Below are positions 1 to 8,894 of a DNA stretch of 42,837 nt, piece after piece. Both the position numbers and the translations under genes were made by a program. Where the stretch lies: positions 1 to 42,837 of the forward strand of contig JAQXRJ010000057.1 in NCBI GenBank assembly GCA_029218465.1, in the 5' to 3' direction. A model generated the notes under the pieces. The model saw only the letters and a program-made list of their open reading frames with translations. It did no database searches and had not been told where the DNA came from. Every line of letters begins with the position of its first letter. Positions within the stretch are counted from its first letter, which is position 1. Origin of the DNA: a bacterium. Its GTDB lineage: Bacteria > Bacillota_I > Bacilli_A > RF39 > UBA660.

Positions 1-1
1 A

Positions 2-691
2 GTGTATGATATTAAGAAAAATAAAGATAGTTATGTAATATTAAAAAAAGATTTAACTAATATTCTTAAATTAAAAGAAGAAATGGTAAAGCAACAAAAA
101 GAATTATTAAAGCAACAAGAAAGTATGAAATTAGAAGAAAAAACAAAAAGAGAATTATATGAAATAAAAATAAGAAAAGATACTATTAATAGGGTGGAAA
201 AGAAATTAGAAGAAAAAAGATTAGAAGCAAAAAATATTTTAATGAAAGATGATATTAAGAGAGAAGATTTAGAAAAAGTAAAAAGGATTATTATATATAG
301 CAAAAAGAAAAGTATGCTTATAATTTCAGAAATGAATAATGAAATATATAATGAAGAAAGTATAAAAGTATTATTGAATGAATTAATATTGAGTATGCCA
401 AGTTTAAATATAGAGGGTTTAGTAGTTGTAAAAAATAAAATGAATATTAAAGGAAGAATTATGTCATACTTATATGATATTGTTTATGAACTTATTGAAA
501 ATTCTAAAAATAATGCTGTCGTGCTCTATGTATTTAGTAATAATAATATGGTTAACTTAAAAGCAGTCATCGGTACTAATAAAAAGATAAAATATAAACT
601 AAAATTAGATTCAAATATTAAAGTAAAAGAAAAAATTTATGATACTGATACAGAACTTATATTTACTATTAAGGATAGTGATAAATTATGA
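2..691 (+). CDS. Histidine-free kinase-like signalling protein, 5' end cut by window edge
   Basis: The reading frame is open to the window edge, so the true start probably lies upstream; the GTG at base 2 is only the first possible start inside the window. The visible 229 residues begin with a long charged coiled-coil region (about residues 10-105, rich in K/E/L/Q) and end in a region around residues 160-180 that resembles a degenerate N-box of a histidine-kinase ATPase domain (YELIENSKNN). There is no histidine anywhere in the visible part and no recognisable G-box, so it is unlikely to autophosphorylate. Its stop overlaps the start of the next gene, a real histidine kinase, by four bases (ATGA), which points to translational coupling and a shared pathway. 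The kinase-like reading is inference; it could also be an unrelated coiled-coil protein. Confidence 0.6.
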   Translation: MYDIKKNKDSYVILKKDLTNILKLKEEMVKQQKELLKQQESMKLEEKTKRELYEIKIRKDTINRVEKKLEEKRLEAKNILMKDDIKREDLEKVKRIIIYSKKKSMLIISEMNNEIYNEESIKVLLNELILSMPSLNIEGLVVVKNKMNIKGRIMSYLYDIVYELIENSKNNAVVLYVFSNNNMVNLKAVIGTNKKIKYKLKLDSNIKVKEKIYDTDTELIFTIKDSDKL

Positions 692-1809
692 GATTATTAT
701 TAATATTAACGATTGTAGCAACTATATTACAAGCATTTAGAATATCTATATATTTTTTAAGAAAGGATGTTTCATCTATTAAGAAAATAATAGAAACAGT
801 AGTTTTAATTTCAATGGTAATATTAAGCTATTTTAACTTAACAGAAAATATTTTAAAATTAACATTTTGTATTTCTACTATATTATCTCTCTATATATTT
901 CTATCATTTATATATGAAAAGTTATTTAAAAATGAATATGTATCAATTTTATCAGTAAAAAATGGAATTGATTTGTCTGATACAGGAATTATGTTTTTGG
1001 ATAGCAATGATAACATAATACTAATGAATAATTTAATGAGTAATATTTTAAAAGACTTAAATATAAAAGAAAATTATATAGATAAATTAATAAATATATG
1101 TAATGGGAATATTGATGATGATTATTTATTAAAATGCAATAATAGAGTATTTTTATTAAAAATATTTGATAATAAAGAAGTATCTTTGATTGATATAACT
1201 GAATTATATAAGTTACAAGAACAAGAAAAATTACAAAATAAAAAGATAAAAGAAAATAATGAAAAATTATTAGACGCTATAAACAATATAGAAAAAATAG
1301 AGAAAAATAAAAATTTATTAAAAATTAAAAATGAATATCACGATATAATAGGACAACGTCTTGCTTTGCTTACAAAATATTTAGAACAAGATACTAAAGA
1401 TACTAAAAGTATAATATTCCTATTAGATAGTATTTATGAAGATTTTGATTCAAAATTGTCTTCCGATGAAAAGTTAAAAAATTTAGTTAAGTTATATCAA
1501 GTAATTGGCATAAACATAATTGTAAAAGGTAAACTTCCGATTGATGAAAAAATTGCTAATATATTTTTTGAAATAATAAGAGAAGCAGTTACCAATGCTA
1601 TTATTCATGCAGATAGTAAAAATATTAAAGTAGTCATAACACAATATTTAGATAAAACTGAAATGATTATAACTAATGATGGCAAAAAACCAAGTCCTAC
1701 TATTTACGAGAATGATGGTATAAAAGGGATGAGAAGAAAATTAACTTTAATAAATGGTAGTTTAAATATTTCAACTGAGAATTATTTTGTTTTAAAAATT
1801 ATTGTATAA
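688..1809 (+). CDS. Membrane sensor histidine kinase, NarL/HisKA_3-like
   Basis: Sensor kinase of a two-component system, 373 residues. The N-terminus has about three hydrophobic membrane segments (roughly residues 1-20, 32-50, 55-78), then a PAS-like stretch (about 90-170), a coiled coil, and a dimerisation/phosphoacceptor helix containing EYHDIIGQRL with the likely phosphorylated His at residue 218. The C-terminal ATPase domain shows an N-box (REAVTNAIIHA, about residues 298-308) and a G-box-like DGIKGMRRKL near 345-355. This layout is that of NarL/DegS-type kinases, which pair with LuxR-type regulators. Such a regulator is encoded convergently just downstream, which supports cognate pairing. 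The start overlaps the upstream gene by four bases. No ligand can be inferred. Confidence 0.85.
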   Translation: MRLLLILTIVATILQAFRISIYFLRKDVSSIKKIIETVVLISMVILSYFNLTENILKLTFCISTILSLYIFLSFIYEKLFKNEYVSILSVKNGIDLSDTGIMFLDSNDNIILMNNLMSNILKDLNIKENYIDKLINICNGNIDDDYLLKCNNRVFLLKIFDNKEVSLIDITELYKLQEQEKLQNKKIKENNEKLLDAINNIEKIEKNKNLLKIKNEYHDIIGQRLALLTKYLEQDTKDTKSIIFLLDSIYEDFDSKLSSDEKLKNLVKLYQVIGINIIVKGKLPIDEKIANIFFEIIREAVTNAIIHADSKNIKVVITQYLDKTEMIITNDGKKPSPTIYENDGIKGMRRKLTLINGSLNISTENYFVLKIIV

Positions 1810-1811
1810 AA

Positions 1812-1850
1812 AAGAAAGTCATTAAAATTGAAATGATTTTCTTATTTTTT
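1812..1850. terminator. Bidirectional intrinsic terminator between kinase and regulator
   Basis: A 12-base stem (AAGAAAGTCATT at 1812-1823 with AATGATTTTCTT at 1832-1843, one G-T pair) is flanked by an A-run on the left and a T-run on the right. It can therefore end the plus-strand kinase transcript and the minus-strand regulator transcript. The regulator's stop codon lies inside the right arm. Confidence 0.75.
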
Positions 1851-2474
1851 TATATTTGGGACAATATAACCATTGCTTACACAAAACATAGTAAGTTTAG
1901 AAATACTATCAAAACCCATTTTGTTAAGTATATTGGTAATATAGTTTTTTAATGTGCCAGATGTTATATTTAATTCTTTAGCAATAGCCTCTCTATCTAT
2001 TGCTTCACATAATAATTTTAATATTTTAATTTCTTTATTTGAAAGATTTTTTAGTTTCTCGTTTTCTTCGTTGTAAATATAATTATCAGGAAATAAAGTA
2101 TACCCGCTTAAAATTTGATTAATACTTGTTAGAAGAGACTCACTATCAATATCTTTATAAATTAATCCATCTAAATTATATTTTTTTGCATTATCTAAGA
2201 ATGTTATCTCTGGTATTCCCGTAATAGCTAAAATTTTGACTTTTTTTCCATATTTTTCTTTTACTTCTTTACCATAATCTATCCCATTAGCACCATCTTT
2301 AGTAACAACATCAGTCAGAATTAAATCTGGAGTATATTTTTTATATAAATTCATCATATCTTTAGCACTAGTACAAGTACAAACTACATCGTAATCGTTA
2401 GATAATACCTTTTGCATCATATTATTAAGCAGAGCTTGATCTTCAATGATCATAATTTTTTTCTTTATAGACAT
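1842..2474 (-). CDS. Response regulator, receiver plus LuxR-type HTH
   Basis: A 210-residue NarL/FixJ-type response regulator. The receiver domain (about residues 6-125) has the acidic pair E11/D12, the phosphoacceptor D55 in DLILTDV, a conserved Thr in ILAITG, and a Lys in LIYKD. The C-terminal LuxR/GerE helix-turn-helix (about 143-205) carries the family pattern LSNKEIKILKLL followed by REAIAKELNITSGTLKNYI. It is convergent with the histidine kinase at 688-1809, the most likely partner. It is transcribed away from the InlB-repeat protein gene, with a 175-base divergent region between them that contains two matching direct repeats. A minus-strand extended -10 (TGATATAAT) lies at 2499-2507. 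Confidence 0.9.
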   Translation of the reverse strand: MSIKKKIMIIEDQALLNNMMQKVLSNDYDVVCTCTSAKDMMNLYKKYTPDLILTDVVTKDGANGIDYGKEVKEKYGKKVKILAITGIPEITFLDNAKKYNLDGLIYKDIDSESLLTSINQILSGYTLFPDNYIYNEENEKLKNLSNKEIKILKLLCEAIDREAIAKELNITSGTLKNYITNILNKMGFDSISKLTMFCVSNGYIVPNIKK

Positions 2475-2498
2475 ATAATCACTCCAAAATACAAATGT

Positions 2499-2507
2499 AT
2501 TATATCA
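2499..2507 (-). promoter_or_regulatory. Extended -10 promoter element for the response regulator
   Basis: On the minus strand the sequence reads TGATATAAT, a perfect extended -10 (TGnTATAAT), 25 bases upstream of the regulator's start codon. No good -35 hexamer is seen 17 bases further upstream, which is common for extended -10 promoters. Confidence 0.55.
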
Positions 2508-2555
2508 TATTTCTTAAATTTACGCTTATTTTTTAATTACCAAGAAAATTTATTA

Positions 2556-2600
2556 TGACTTTTTGCATTTTTTTTCAAATAAAAATGTGACTTTTTTCAT
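2556..2600. repeat. Pair of direct repeats, TGACTTTTTnCAT type, in divergent promoter region
   Basis: TGACTTTTTGCAT begins at 2556 and TGACTTTTTTCAT at 2588. The two copies are 32 bases apart start to start, about three helical turns. They lie between the divergent response-regulator and surface-protein genes and could be regulator-binding sites; that role is inference. Confidence 0.4.
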
Positions 2601-2649
2601 CTATTATAAACTACGAAAATAATTTATAATGTTAATAGGAGGAGATGTT

Positions 2650-3915
2650 ATGTCTAAAAAAGACGAAAACAAAGAAGTTAATACTTCAAAAGAAAAGAAT
2701 AAGAAAAAGATTATTCTAGTAGTAGTTGGTGTTATACTACTTGCAATTATTTTATTCTTACTTTGGTTTTTTAACCGTAAATTTGATGTTACTTTTGATT
2801 TGAACAATGGCTCTAAAAATGAAATAGTACAAGTTAAGTATAATAAAGTATTAAATGAAAAAGACATCAAAACAAAAGAAGATTTAGGAGATTTGTTTAT
2901 TGATTGGTATGAAGTTGTTGATATAAAAGACAATAAAGATGTACTAGCCGATGAAAGTTTTGATTTTAAAACAAAAATAAAAAAAGACACCAAATTAAAA
3001 GCAGTTTATAAGGGAGCAGTAGAAACTATTACAATTACTTTTGACTCAAGAGGTGGATCAAAAGTAGATAGTATAACTATTAATAAAGGAACAGAGCTTA
3101 ATTTGCCAAGTAATCCTACTTATAAAGGGTATAAGTTTGTTGCCTGGGAAACAGCTAACGGAACACCAGTATATGATAAAGCATTATTAAGTGAAAGTAT
3201 AACACTTTATGCTAAATGGGAAAAGATAGAGGAGAAGAAGGAAGAAACACCTAAAAAAGAGGAACCAAAACAAGAAGTAAAAGAGGAAAAGATTAGCTTA
3301 TCAATTAATAAAAAAGCTATACATCGAAGAGGAACAATAAAGGAAGCTAAAGTAACGGCAAATGTTCAGAATTCAAGTAATAGTAAAGTTGCTTATTCTT
3401 TAAGCAGTACAGCATGTGCTAAAATTAATAGTTCAACAGGTGTGATAACTGCAAAAGCTGAATCAGAAATAGTAGGTTCAGATATCCAAATTTGTGAAGC
3501 AGGGGAAACTGTTACAGTAACTGGTAAACTTCCAAGTGGTAAAAGTGCTAGTGTTAAACTTAACATTGAAAAAGACTTATATGCCCATTTTACAGGTTCT
3601 GAAAATAATAATAGTTTTGTTGGATTAGCAACTTCAAAAACATTTTATCATGCTGGCGAAAAAGAATTTAGTATTACTGCTAATCAAAGTGTTACATGGA
3701 ATGCAAGTTGTGAGGATGATGTTACTTATTATGGTGCAGCTTGTAAATATATAGGAAAAACTAGTTCAACGGCAAAAATATTTAAAGGAACTTTATCGGC
3801 TACTTATACCAAATCTGATGGTTCAACTTCAAATAGTTATTCCAATAGTAAAGTTACTTTAAGTACTCCAGCAGGGCAATCATTAACTTTAATCCTTAGA
3901 CAACGAGTTAATTAA
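2650..3915 (+). CDS. Membrane-anchored InlB B-repeat surface protein
   Basis: Predicted surface protein of 421 residues. The start at 2650 is chosen because AGGAGGAG at 2637-2644 is placed correctly for it; an in-frame ATG at 2629 lies upstream of that site. A charged N-terminus (about 25 residues) is followed by one membrane segment (about 27-48) with the rest presumably outside. Next come two InlB/Listeria-Bacteroides repeats: a weak one (VTFDLNNGS) and a clear one (ITFDSRGGSKVDSI through FVAWE and LYAKWEK), then an E/K/P-rich linker, a Big_2-like Ig domain, and a C-terminal beta-rich domain with two cysteines near CEDD and CKYIG. There is no LPXTG sorting signal, so anchoring is by the N-terminal helix. 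It is divergent from the response regulator, a plausible controller. Ligand unknown. Confidence 0.8.
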   Translation: MSKKDENKEVNTSKEKNKKKIILVVVGVILLAIILFLLWFFNRKFDVTFDLNNGSKNEIVQVKYNKVLNEKDIKTKEDLGDLFIDWYEVVDIKDNKDVLADESFDFKTKIKKDTKLKAVYKGAVETITITFDSRGGSKVDSITINKGTELNLPSNPTYKGYKFVAWETANGTPVYDKALLSESITLYAKWEKIEEKKEETPKKEEPKQEVKEEKISLSINKKAIHRRGTIKEAKVTANVQNSSNSKVAYSLSSTACAKINSSTGVITAKAESEIVGSDIQICEAGETVTVTGKLPSGKSASVKLNIEKDLYAHFTGSENNNSFVGLATSKTFYHAGEKEFSITANQSVTWNASCEDDVTYYGAACKYIGKTSSTAKIFKGTLSATYTKSDGSTSNSYSNSKVTLSTPAGQSLTLILRQRVN

Positions 3916-4593
3916 TTAAAAAAATAATTTAAATTATGCATATTAATATATAAGATATGCAAAAGGTCATATTCTTAATTATTATAAATAAATTCATATT
4001 CAAAAAAGATTCAATTATTTAATTTTTGAATCTTTTGTTTTTTATATAGCCAATCAATAGATATCTTGTAATATTTTTCAAATTATATTAGTGGATAATA
4101 AAGTTTATCTCATTTCATTTTTTTAATATTTGGGGTTGAATAACAAACTATTCCAGTATATACAATTGTTAATAATAAAACACTCAGTAACTTTGAATTA
4201 AATTAATTTTTTGAGTATAACAATAATAATGTAATAAAATATTGCAATGTTTTTAAGGATGAAGAATATGGAATTAAAAAAAGCTCAAAAATATTAATGA
4301 TATTTTTTGCATTTTGTTACAGTTGGAAGAAATATATTATAGAGATAAAAAACTTGTAATAAAATTTCTAAATAATCATTTTTATTTGTAAATTTTACAC
4401 TATAAATAATAAGCTATATTTTACTTTTTTTAAATTATATGATATTCTATAGAAGAATAGTAGTGTTTAGAAAATAGCGTTGTTATAATTTATGAATTCA
4501 GTTTTTTCTAAGATATTTATCTATTCACAGAATCTTTATTAAATTTTAGAATTATGAATATGCAATATGAAGCATATTGAAAGGGAGGTATTT
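3916..4593. other. Long non-coding gap before the SPFH gene
   Basis: This AT-rich stretch of 678 bases has no credible gene. It holds the terminator of the surface-protein gene (about 4004-4043) and, at 4269, a 9-codon open frame with a purine-rich leader (MELKKAQKY then stop) that could be the head of a decayed gene. I see no repeat array, structured RNA or mobile-element end. The last bases carry the strong GGGAGG ribosome binding site of the next gene. Confidence 0.5.
4004..4043 (+). terminator. Intrinsic terminator after the InlB-repeat gene
   Basis: An 11-base perfect stem (AAAAGATTCAA at 4004-4014 with TTGAATCTTTT at 4026-4036) is followed by a T-rich tail. It lies about 90 bases past the surface-protein stop. 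Confidence 0.7.
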
Positions 4594-5817
4594 ATGGGAT
4601 TTATTAAAGCATTTACTGGCGCATTCAATGCCACATTAGCTGACCAATGGAAAGATTTCTATGGTCCAAAACAAGGTGTTTCTGCTACTGCAGCAATTTT
4701 TCAAGCAGTACCACAAAGTACTAATGCAGGTGTTGGAGAAAACACTAAAGGTTCAAACAATATAATTAGTAATGGCAGTAAAATTATTGTTCCAGAAGGG
4801 ACTGCACTTGTTACTATGCAGGATGGACAAATTACTGGATTTATCGCTGAGGCGGGTGGATTTATTTATCAATCAGATGATCCTAACTCACAATCACTTT
4901 TTGCAGGCGATGGTATTTTATCATCAACTATTAAACAAACTTGGGAAAGAGTTAAATTTGGAGGACAGCCTGGTAGTCAACAATTAGCTTTTTATGTAAA
5001 TATGAAAGAAATTCCAAATAACAAATTTGGAACTCAATCTCCAATTGTATTCTATGATAATTTCTTACAAACTCAAGCAACAGTTTCTGCTAGAGGAACA
5101 TATACATTACAAATTGTTGATCCATTATTATTTATCAAAAATTTTGTCCCAATGCAATATTTACAACCTGAAGCTCAAGACTTTGATTTTTCTGATATGG
5201 ATAATGCTGCTGGACAACAATTATTTACAGAAGTTGTTTCTGGTTTAGGACAAACATTATCTGTATATTCAAACAGTGATCCTCAAGGTGGAACTTTAAT
5301 GAAAATTCAAAGTGATCCAATCGGATTAGCTAAGAGTATGCAACAAGTCGTTGAAGAAAATTATCAATGGACAAGTTCTCGCGGTTTAAAAATCGTGAGA
5401 GTGGCTATGGTACCACCGGAATATGATGAAGAAACTACTAAACTATATAGAGAAATTCAAGAAGATGACAGAGAAGTTAGAAAATCTGCTAGAATGGGTG
5501 CTGCTTATGCTAATAATATGGCAGGAATGATGGCTTATGATAGTGGACAAGCTTTAAAAAATGCTGCTAGCAATGAAAATGGCGCAATGATGGGATTTAT
5601 GGGTATGAATATAGCAAGCATGCAAGCAAATAATATTATGGGTGCTGCTAATGCTGCGGTGCAACAACCAACTACTCCAACTGAACCAGTAGCTACTCCT
5701 CAGTCAGTTGCAGAAGATCCTTATGCAAAATTAACTGAAATGAAAAAATTGTTAGATGCTGGAGTAATTACACAAGAAGATTTTGATGCTGCAAAAGCCA
5801 AGTTATTAGGTATTTAA
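4594..5817 (+). CDS. SPFH-domain protein with C-terminal SHOCT domain (YdjI-like)
   Basis: A 407-residue protein of the SPFH (stomatin/flotillin-like) family, related to Bacillus YdjI and the so-called virion-core-like proteins. GGGAGG at 4583-4588 fixes the start at 4594 over an in-frame ATG at 4567. The N-terminus (FTGAFNATLADQWKDF) and the region with GSKIIVPEGT, ITGFIAEAGGF and SARGTYTLQI are typical. The C-terminal 32 residues (DPYAKLTEMKKLLDAG... DFDAAKAKLL) form a SHOCT domain, usually an interaction tail, after an Ala/Met/Asn-rich low-complexity stretch. In Bacillus, YdjI helps place the PspA stress protein at the membrane with YdjG and YdjH (family knowledge). Here it heads a zinc-ribbon membrane module with the next gene three bases away; no PspA gene is in view. 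Confidence 0.88.
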   Translation: MGFIKAFTGAFNATLADQWKDFYGPKQGVSATAAIFQAVPQSTNAGVGENTKGSNNIISNGSKIIVPEGTALVTMQDGQITGFIAEAGGFIYQSDDPNSQSLFAGDGILSSTIKQTWERVKFGGQPGSQQLAFYVNMKEIPNNKFGTQSPIVFYDNFLQTQATVSARGTYTLQIVDPLLFIKNFVPMQYLQPEAQDFDFSDMDNAAGQQLFTEVVSGLGQTLSVYSNSDPQGGTLMKIQSDPIGLAKSMQQVVEENYQWTSSRGLKIVRVAMVPPEYDEETTKLYREIQEDDREVRKSARMGAAYANNMAGMMAYDSGQALKNAASNENGAMMGFMGMNIASMQANNIMGAANAAVQQPTTPTEPVATPQSVAEDPYAKLTEMKKLLDAGVITQEDFDAAKAKLLGI

Positions 5818-5820
5818 TTT

Positions 5821-7389
5821 ATGCAAGGTAACGATTTAAAAAATCTAAAGCCTAAATCAGAACAAAATAATACAGTACAATCTGAAGTGGTTGCCACTTC
5901 AGGTGCTACTATTGTTCAAACCGATATTGGTTCAAAAGATGGGCAAAATAAATGTCCAAAGTGTGGAGCAACAGATATATCATTAAATGTTAATAATGGG
6001 CATTTAAGATGTAATTTTTGTAGACACGAATTTGAACCTCAAAAGGTTGAAGGATTAGAAACAGATATTAGTCAACTTCAAGGTCAAGTTATTGGTTCTG
6101 GAGCACAAGACATTATTGCTGATACAAATGATGTTTTGACATTCAAATGCAGTAGTTGTGGAGCGGAAGTCGTTATTGATACAGCTTCTGCTTCTCAAGC
6201 AAGATGTCACTGGTGTAGAAATACATTATCAGTAAATCAACAAATTCCCAATGGAAGTATTCCAGATGTTGTATTGCCTTTTAACATAAATAAGGATACA
6301 GCAAGATTAGAAATAGAAAAGTTTGTAGGAAGAAGAAAATTTTTTGCTCATCCTAAATTTAAAGAAGAATTCACTACTAATAATATAATGGGTGTATATT
6401 TTCCTTATATGTTAGTAGATGTTAATGCTCACGCTAATTTAATTGGTGAGGGTGAACATCAAACTAGAAAATATTATGTCGGAAGTGGAAACAATCAAGA
6501 AGCTCGTTATGATGCTGATTTATATAAAATTGAAAGAGAATTTGATTTAACTATTAATGGTTTATCTGTTGAATCTAATTCTAAAAGATTAAATACTTCT
6601 TCTTCAAGCCAAACAAATAATGTAATAAATGCAATAATGCCATTTGATGTAGAAAATAGTGTTAAGTATAACGCAAATTATTTAAAAGGATACACATCTG
6701 AAAGACGTGATATTAATATTGACCAATTGCGAAATATAGTTGATACTCAATCCAAAGATATTGTAAGATTTGCTGCCAACAAAACATTACAAAATTATGA
6801 TCGTGGTGTTGTTTGGTCAACTGAAATATTAGATGTCAAAGGTCAACAATGGCAAGCCGCTTATTTGCCTGTATGGCTATATAGTTATCAAGAAATAAAA
6901 GGCGAAAAAAAAGTGTTGCATTATGTTGCAGTAAATGCAAGAACAAAAGAAACTATGGGATCTATCCCTATACATATGCCTAAATTAATTGGAATATCTT
7001 TTTTGGTTGAAATATTTGGTATTTTTGCAATGCTATTTGTTGATTTTGATTATAATTGGATTTTCTTGTTATCAGGAATAATATATTTTATTCTTATGTA
7101 CTCTAGGTATCGTAATGCTGATGCTAGACACACTTACGAAACTGACACTAAAACACAAATGTCAAATTTAAGAAAAGTTGATAAATTTATTCAATCTAAA
7201 AAAGGACTTACAAATTCAACAATGAATGGTGCAAATAATAAGCAAATTAATGGTAAAACGATAAGTGGTAAAATGTTAAATTCTTTATCAGAAGATAATT
7301 TAGGTAATTCAGTAATTAATTCTGTTACAAATAGTATTCCTATTGCAAACATTATAAAAGATACTATAGATAAAAAAGAAGGAAAATGA
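5821..7389 (+). CDS. Double zinc-ribbon membrane protein (TFIIB-type, YdjG-like)
   Basis: A 522-residue protein starting three bases after the SPFH gene, so almost certainly co-transcribed and translationally coupled. Two zinc ribbons sit near the N-terminus: CPKCG...CNFC (about residues 45-70) and CSSCG...CHWC (about 117-140). A long soluble middle domain follows, with a WSTEILDVKGQQWQAAYLPVWLY-type segment containing WQAAYLPVWL, then two membrane helices (about 388-425) and an Asn/Ser-rich polar C-terminus. Proteins of this build regularly sit beside SPFH-SHOCT genes, as YdjG does in Bacillus. The zinc ribbons are probably structural or protein-binding rather than catalytic. The assignment rests on the zinc-ribbon/two-helix layout and the neighbour; its molecular task is unknown. 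Confidence 0.82.
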   Translation: MQGNDLKNLKPKSEQNNTVQSEVVATSGATIVQTDIGSKDGQNKCPKCGATDISLNVNNGHLRCNFCRHEFEPQKVEGLETDISQLQGQVIGSGAQDIIADTNDVLTFKCSSCGAEVVIDTASASQARCHWCRNTLSVNQQIPNGSIPDVVLPFNINKDTARLEIEKFVGRRKFFAHPKFKEEFTTNNIMGVYFPYMLVDVNAHANLIGEGEHQTRKYYVGSGNNQEARYDADLYKIEREFDLTINGLSVESNSKRLNTSSSSQTNNVINAIMPFDVENSVKYNANYLKGYTSERRDINIDQLRNIVDTQSKDIVRFAANKTLQNYDRGVVWSTEILDVKGQQWQAAYLPVWLYSYQEIKGEKKVLHYVAVNARTKETMGSIPIHMPKLIGISFLVEIFGIFAMLFVDFDYNWIFLLSGIIYFILMYSRYRNADARHTYETDTKTQMSNLRKVDKFIQSKKGLTNSTMNGANNKQINGKTISGKMLNSLSEDNLGNSVINSVTNSIPIANIIKDTIDKKEGK

Positions 7390-7747
7390 TTTAGAACATT
7401 TAAATATGATTGATTAAAACTTATTAGTTTACATAAAAAATCTTAGGGCTATCTCTTTGTTTAATATATAGTAAACTCAAATGATAATATTGATAAAAAG
7501 TGTATTTTCATTTTATTTGCTTGTCAATATCAAGAAGTACTGACTATTCTTATATATGAAAGTAATTGTAATAAACTTATCACAGAAAAAATAATATACA
7601 AATTTTAAATGGTGATGCTTATATTATTAATCTTATTATATGCATATAATGAAAAAAGATAGCTTAAAATCTAGAAGATATATTTATGAAGAAATAAGAT
7701 TTTTTATGAAAATGTGAAGTAAAATAGTAAAGGTTTAGGTGAGATTT
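7390..7747. other. Non-coding gap inside the SPFH module
   Basis: These 358 AT-rich bases contain no convincing gene, terminator or structured RNA. A TATAAT string occurs near 7645, but no matching -35 is seen. The gap suggests that the following zinc-ribbon gene has its own promoter, though I could not place it firmly. Confidence 0.4.
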
Positions 7748-8677
7748 ATGAATGAAAATTTAACTAATAATATAGTATGTTCTAATTGTGGGACATCAAA
7801 TGTTGTAAATGCAAAATTTTGTATTAAATGTGGTACTAGTTTACAGCCACAATCAGTTAATGAAAATCAAGACACAAATGTTGATTATAATATAGAAATT
7901 AAATCTGTAAATGATGAACAAAACATTAATAGTGAAAATCCAAATAATTTTCAACAACCAATTCAACAACAAAATTATAATAATATGAATAATACTTATA
8001 ATTCTCAATCAACTAATATTGTTGGAAGTTTAAACTATTTTTCATATATACTTGGAGCATTATTAAAACCTTTTGATAAATTTAAAAGCGAAGAAAATAA
8101 ATTAAATGAAATAAAAAATGTTTCAATTTTAGCTTTAATTGTAGTTGGCGCTATGACTATTATTAGATTGATTACAACAATGATTTCAGCAGTTAGAGTG
8201 ACTTCTTTCTGGTCTAATGAAGTTAAATGGGTATGGGATAATTTAAAAGAGGTACACTATTTTAAAGTAATAGGACAAAGTTTATTAATTTATGCTGGCA
8301 TATTAGTGACAGTAGCGGGAGTACACTTTTTAGCAAATCTAGTTATTAAAAAAGATGCAAAGTTTGTCAAACTATTAGGTGCTACAACAACTGCCTTTAT
8401 ACCGTTTGCAATATGTTCTTCAATACTATCTCCATTGTTTTCTATGATATATACTCCATTAGGTATATGTGTCACTGTAATTGGATTAATTTATTCTTTA
8501 ATAATTTTATTAGAATTAATAAATGAGCTAATAAATATTGAAGATGCAAATGTTAGAATATATTTTCACTTGATTTGTCTATCTATAATTTTTATAGGTG
8601 GTGGCTTAGTAGCATATAAATTAATTTTAGGATCTTTAACAAGTAGTTTAGGATCACTTGGAAGTTTATTTAGTTAA
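7748..8677 (+). CDS. Zinc-ribbon multi-pass membrane protein
   Basis: A 309-residue protein. AGGTGAG at 7736-7742 supports the ATG at 7748 over an in-frame GTG at 7739. A single zinc ribbon opens the protein (CSNCGTSN... CIKCG, about residues 12-32), followed by a disordered Gln/Asn-rich linker (about 35-90), then about five hydrophobic segments between residues 115 and 300, the last ending in a Gly/Ser/Leu-rich tail. The build (N-terminal zinc ribbon, low-complexity linker, Yip1-like multi-pass region) is common in Firmicutes membrane-stress loci, but I cannot name a family with certainty. It lies between the zinc-ribbon/SPFH pair and the DUF2207-like gene, all on the same strand, so it is probably part of the same membrane module. 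Confidence 0.75.
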   Translation: MNENLTNNIVCSNCGTSNVVNAKFCIKCGTSLQPQSVNENQDTNVDYNIEIKSVNDEQNINSENPNNFQQPIQQQNYNNMNNTYNSQSTNIVGSLNYFSYILGALLKPFDKFKSEENKLNEIKNVSILALIVVGAMTIIRLITTMISAVRVTSFWSNEVKWVWDNLKEVHYFKVIGQSLLIYAGILVTVAGVHFLANLVIKKDAKFVKLLGATTTAFIPFAICSSILSPLFSMIYTPLGICVTVIGLIYSLIILLELINELINIEDANVRIYFHLICLSIIFIGGGLVAYKLILGSLTSSLGSLGSLFS

Positions 8678-8694
8678 GAAGGAGATGATTAGTT

Positions 8695-8742
8695 ATGAAT
8701 AAAGCTAAGAATAATTTCTTATTTAGCTTTATCATACTTTGA
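8695..8742 (+). other. Orphan ribosome binding site with 15-codon open frame and hairpin
   Basis: AAGGAG (8679-8684) is followed ten bases later by an ATG opening a 15-codon frame (MNKAKNNFLFSFIIL, then TGA). The frame coincides with a perfect 10-base stem (ATAAAGCTAA at 8699-8708 with TTAGCTTTAT at 8723-8732), followed after ten bases by a T-rich run. It may be a leader peptide, the head of a lost gene, or simply an imperfect terminator for the upstream gene. Confidence 0.35.
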
Positions 8743-8894
8743 TTTTTCTTTTTTTATAATACAAATAATGTTCTAATAATATTAGTAAAATTTATATGTA
8801 CGTTTAACTGAATTCAAACTGTAATGTAGATATTACATATACTTATCACAAGAAACAAAGAATATTCTTACATTATTAGAAATGAGGGATAATT

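Noticed and set aside
2604-2993. Minus-strand frame opposite the InlB-repeat gene
   Set aside because: It is antisense to a coherent surface protein that has a good ribosome binding site; no family pattern is seen.
3916-4593. Decayed gene in the long gap before the SPFH gene
   Set aside because: Only a nine-codon frame with a purine-rich leader was found; no protein similarity across frames could be recognised, so it is noted as non-coding.
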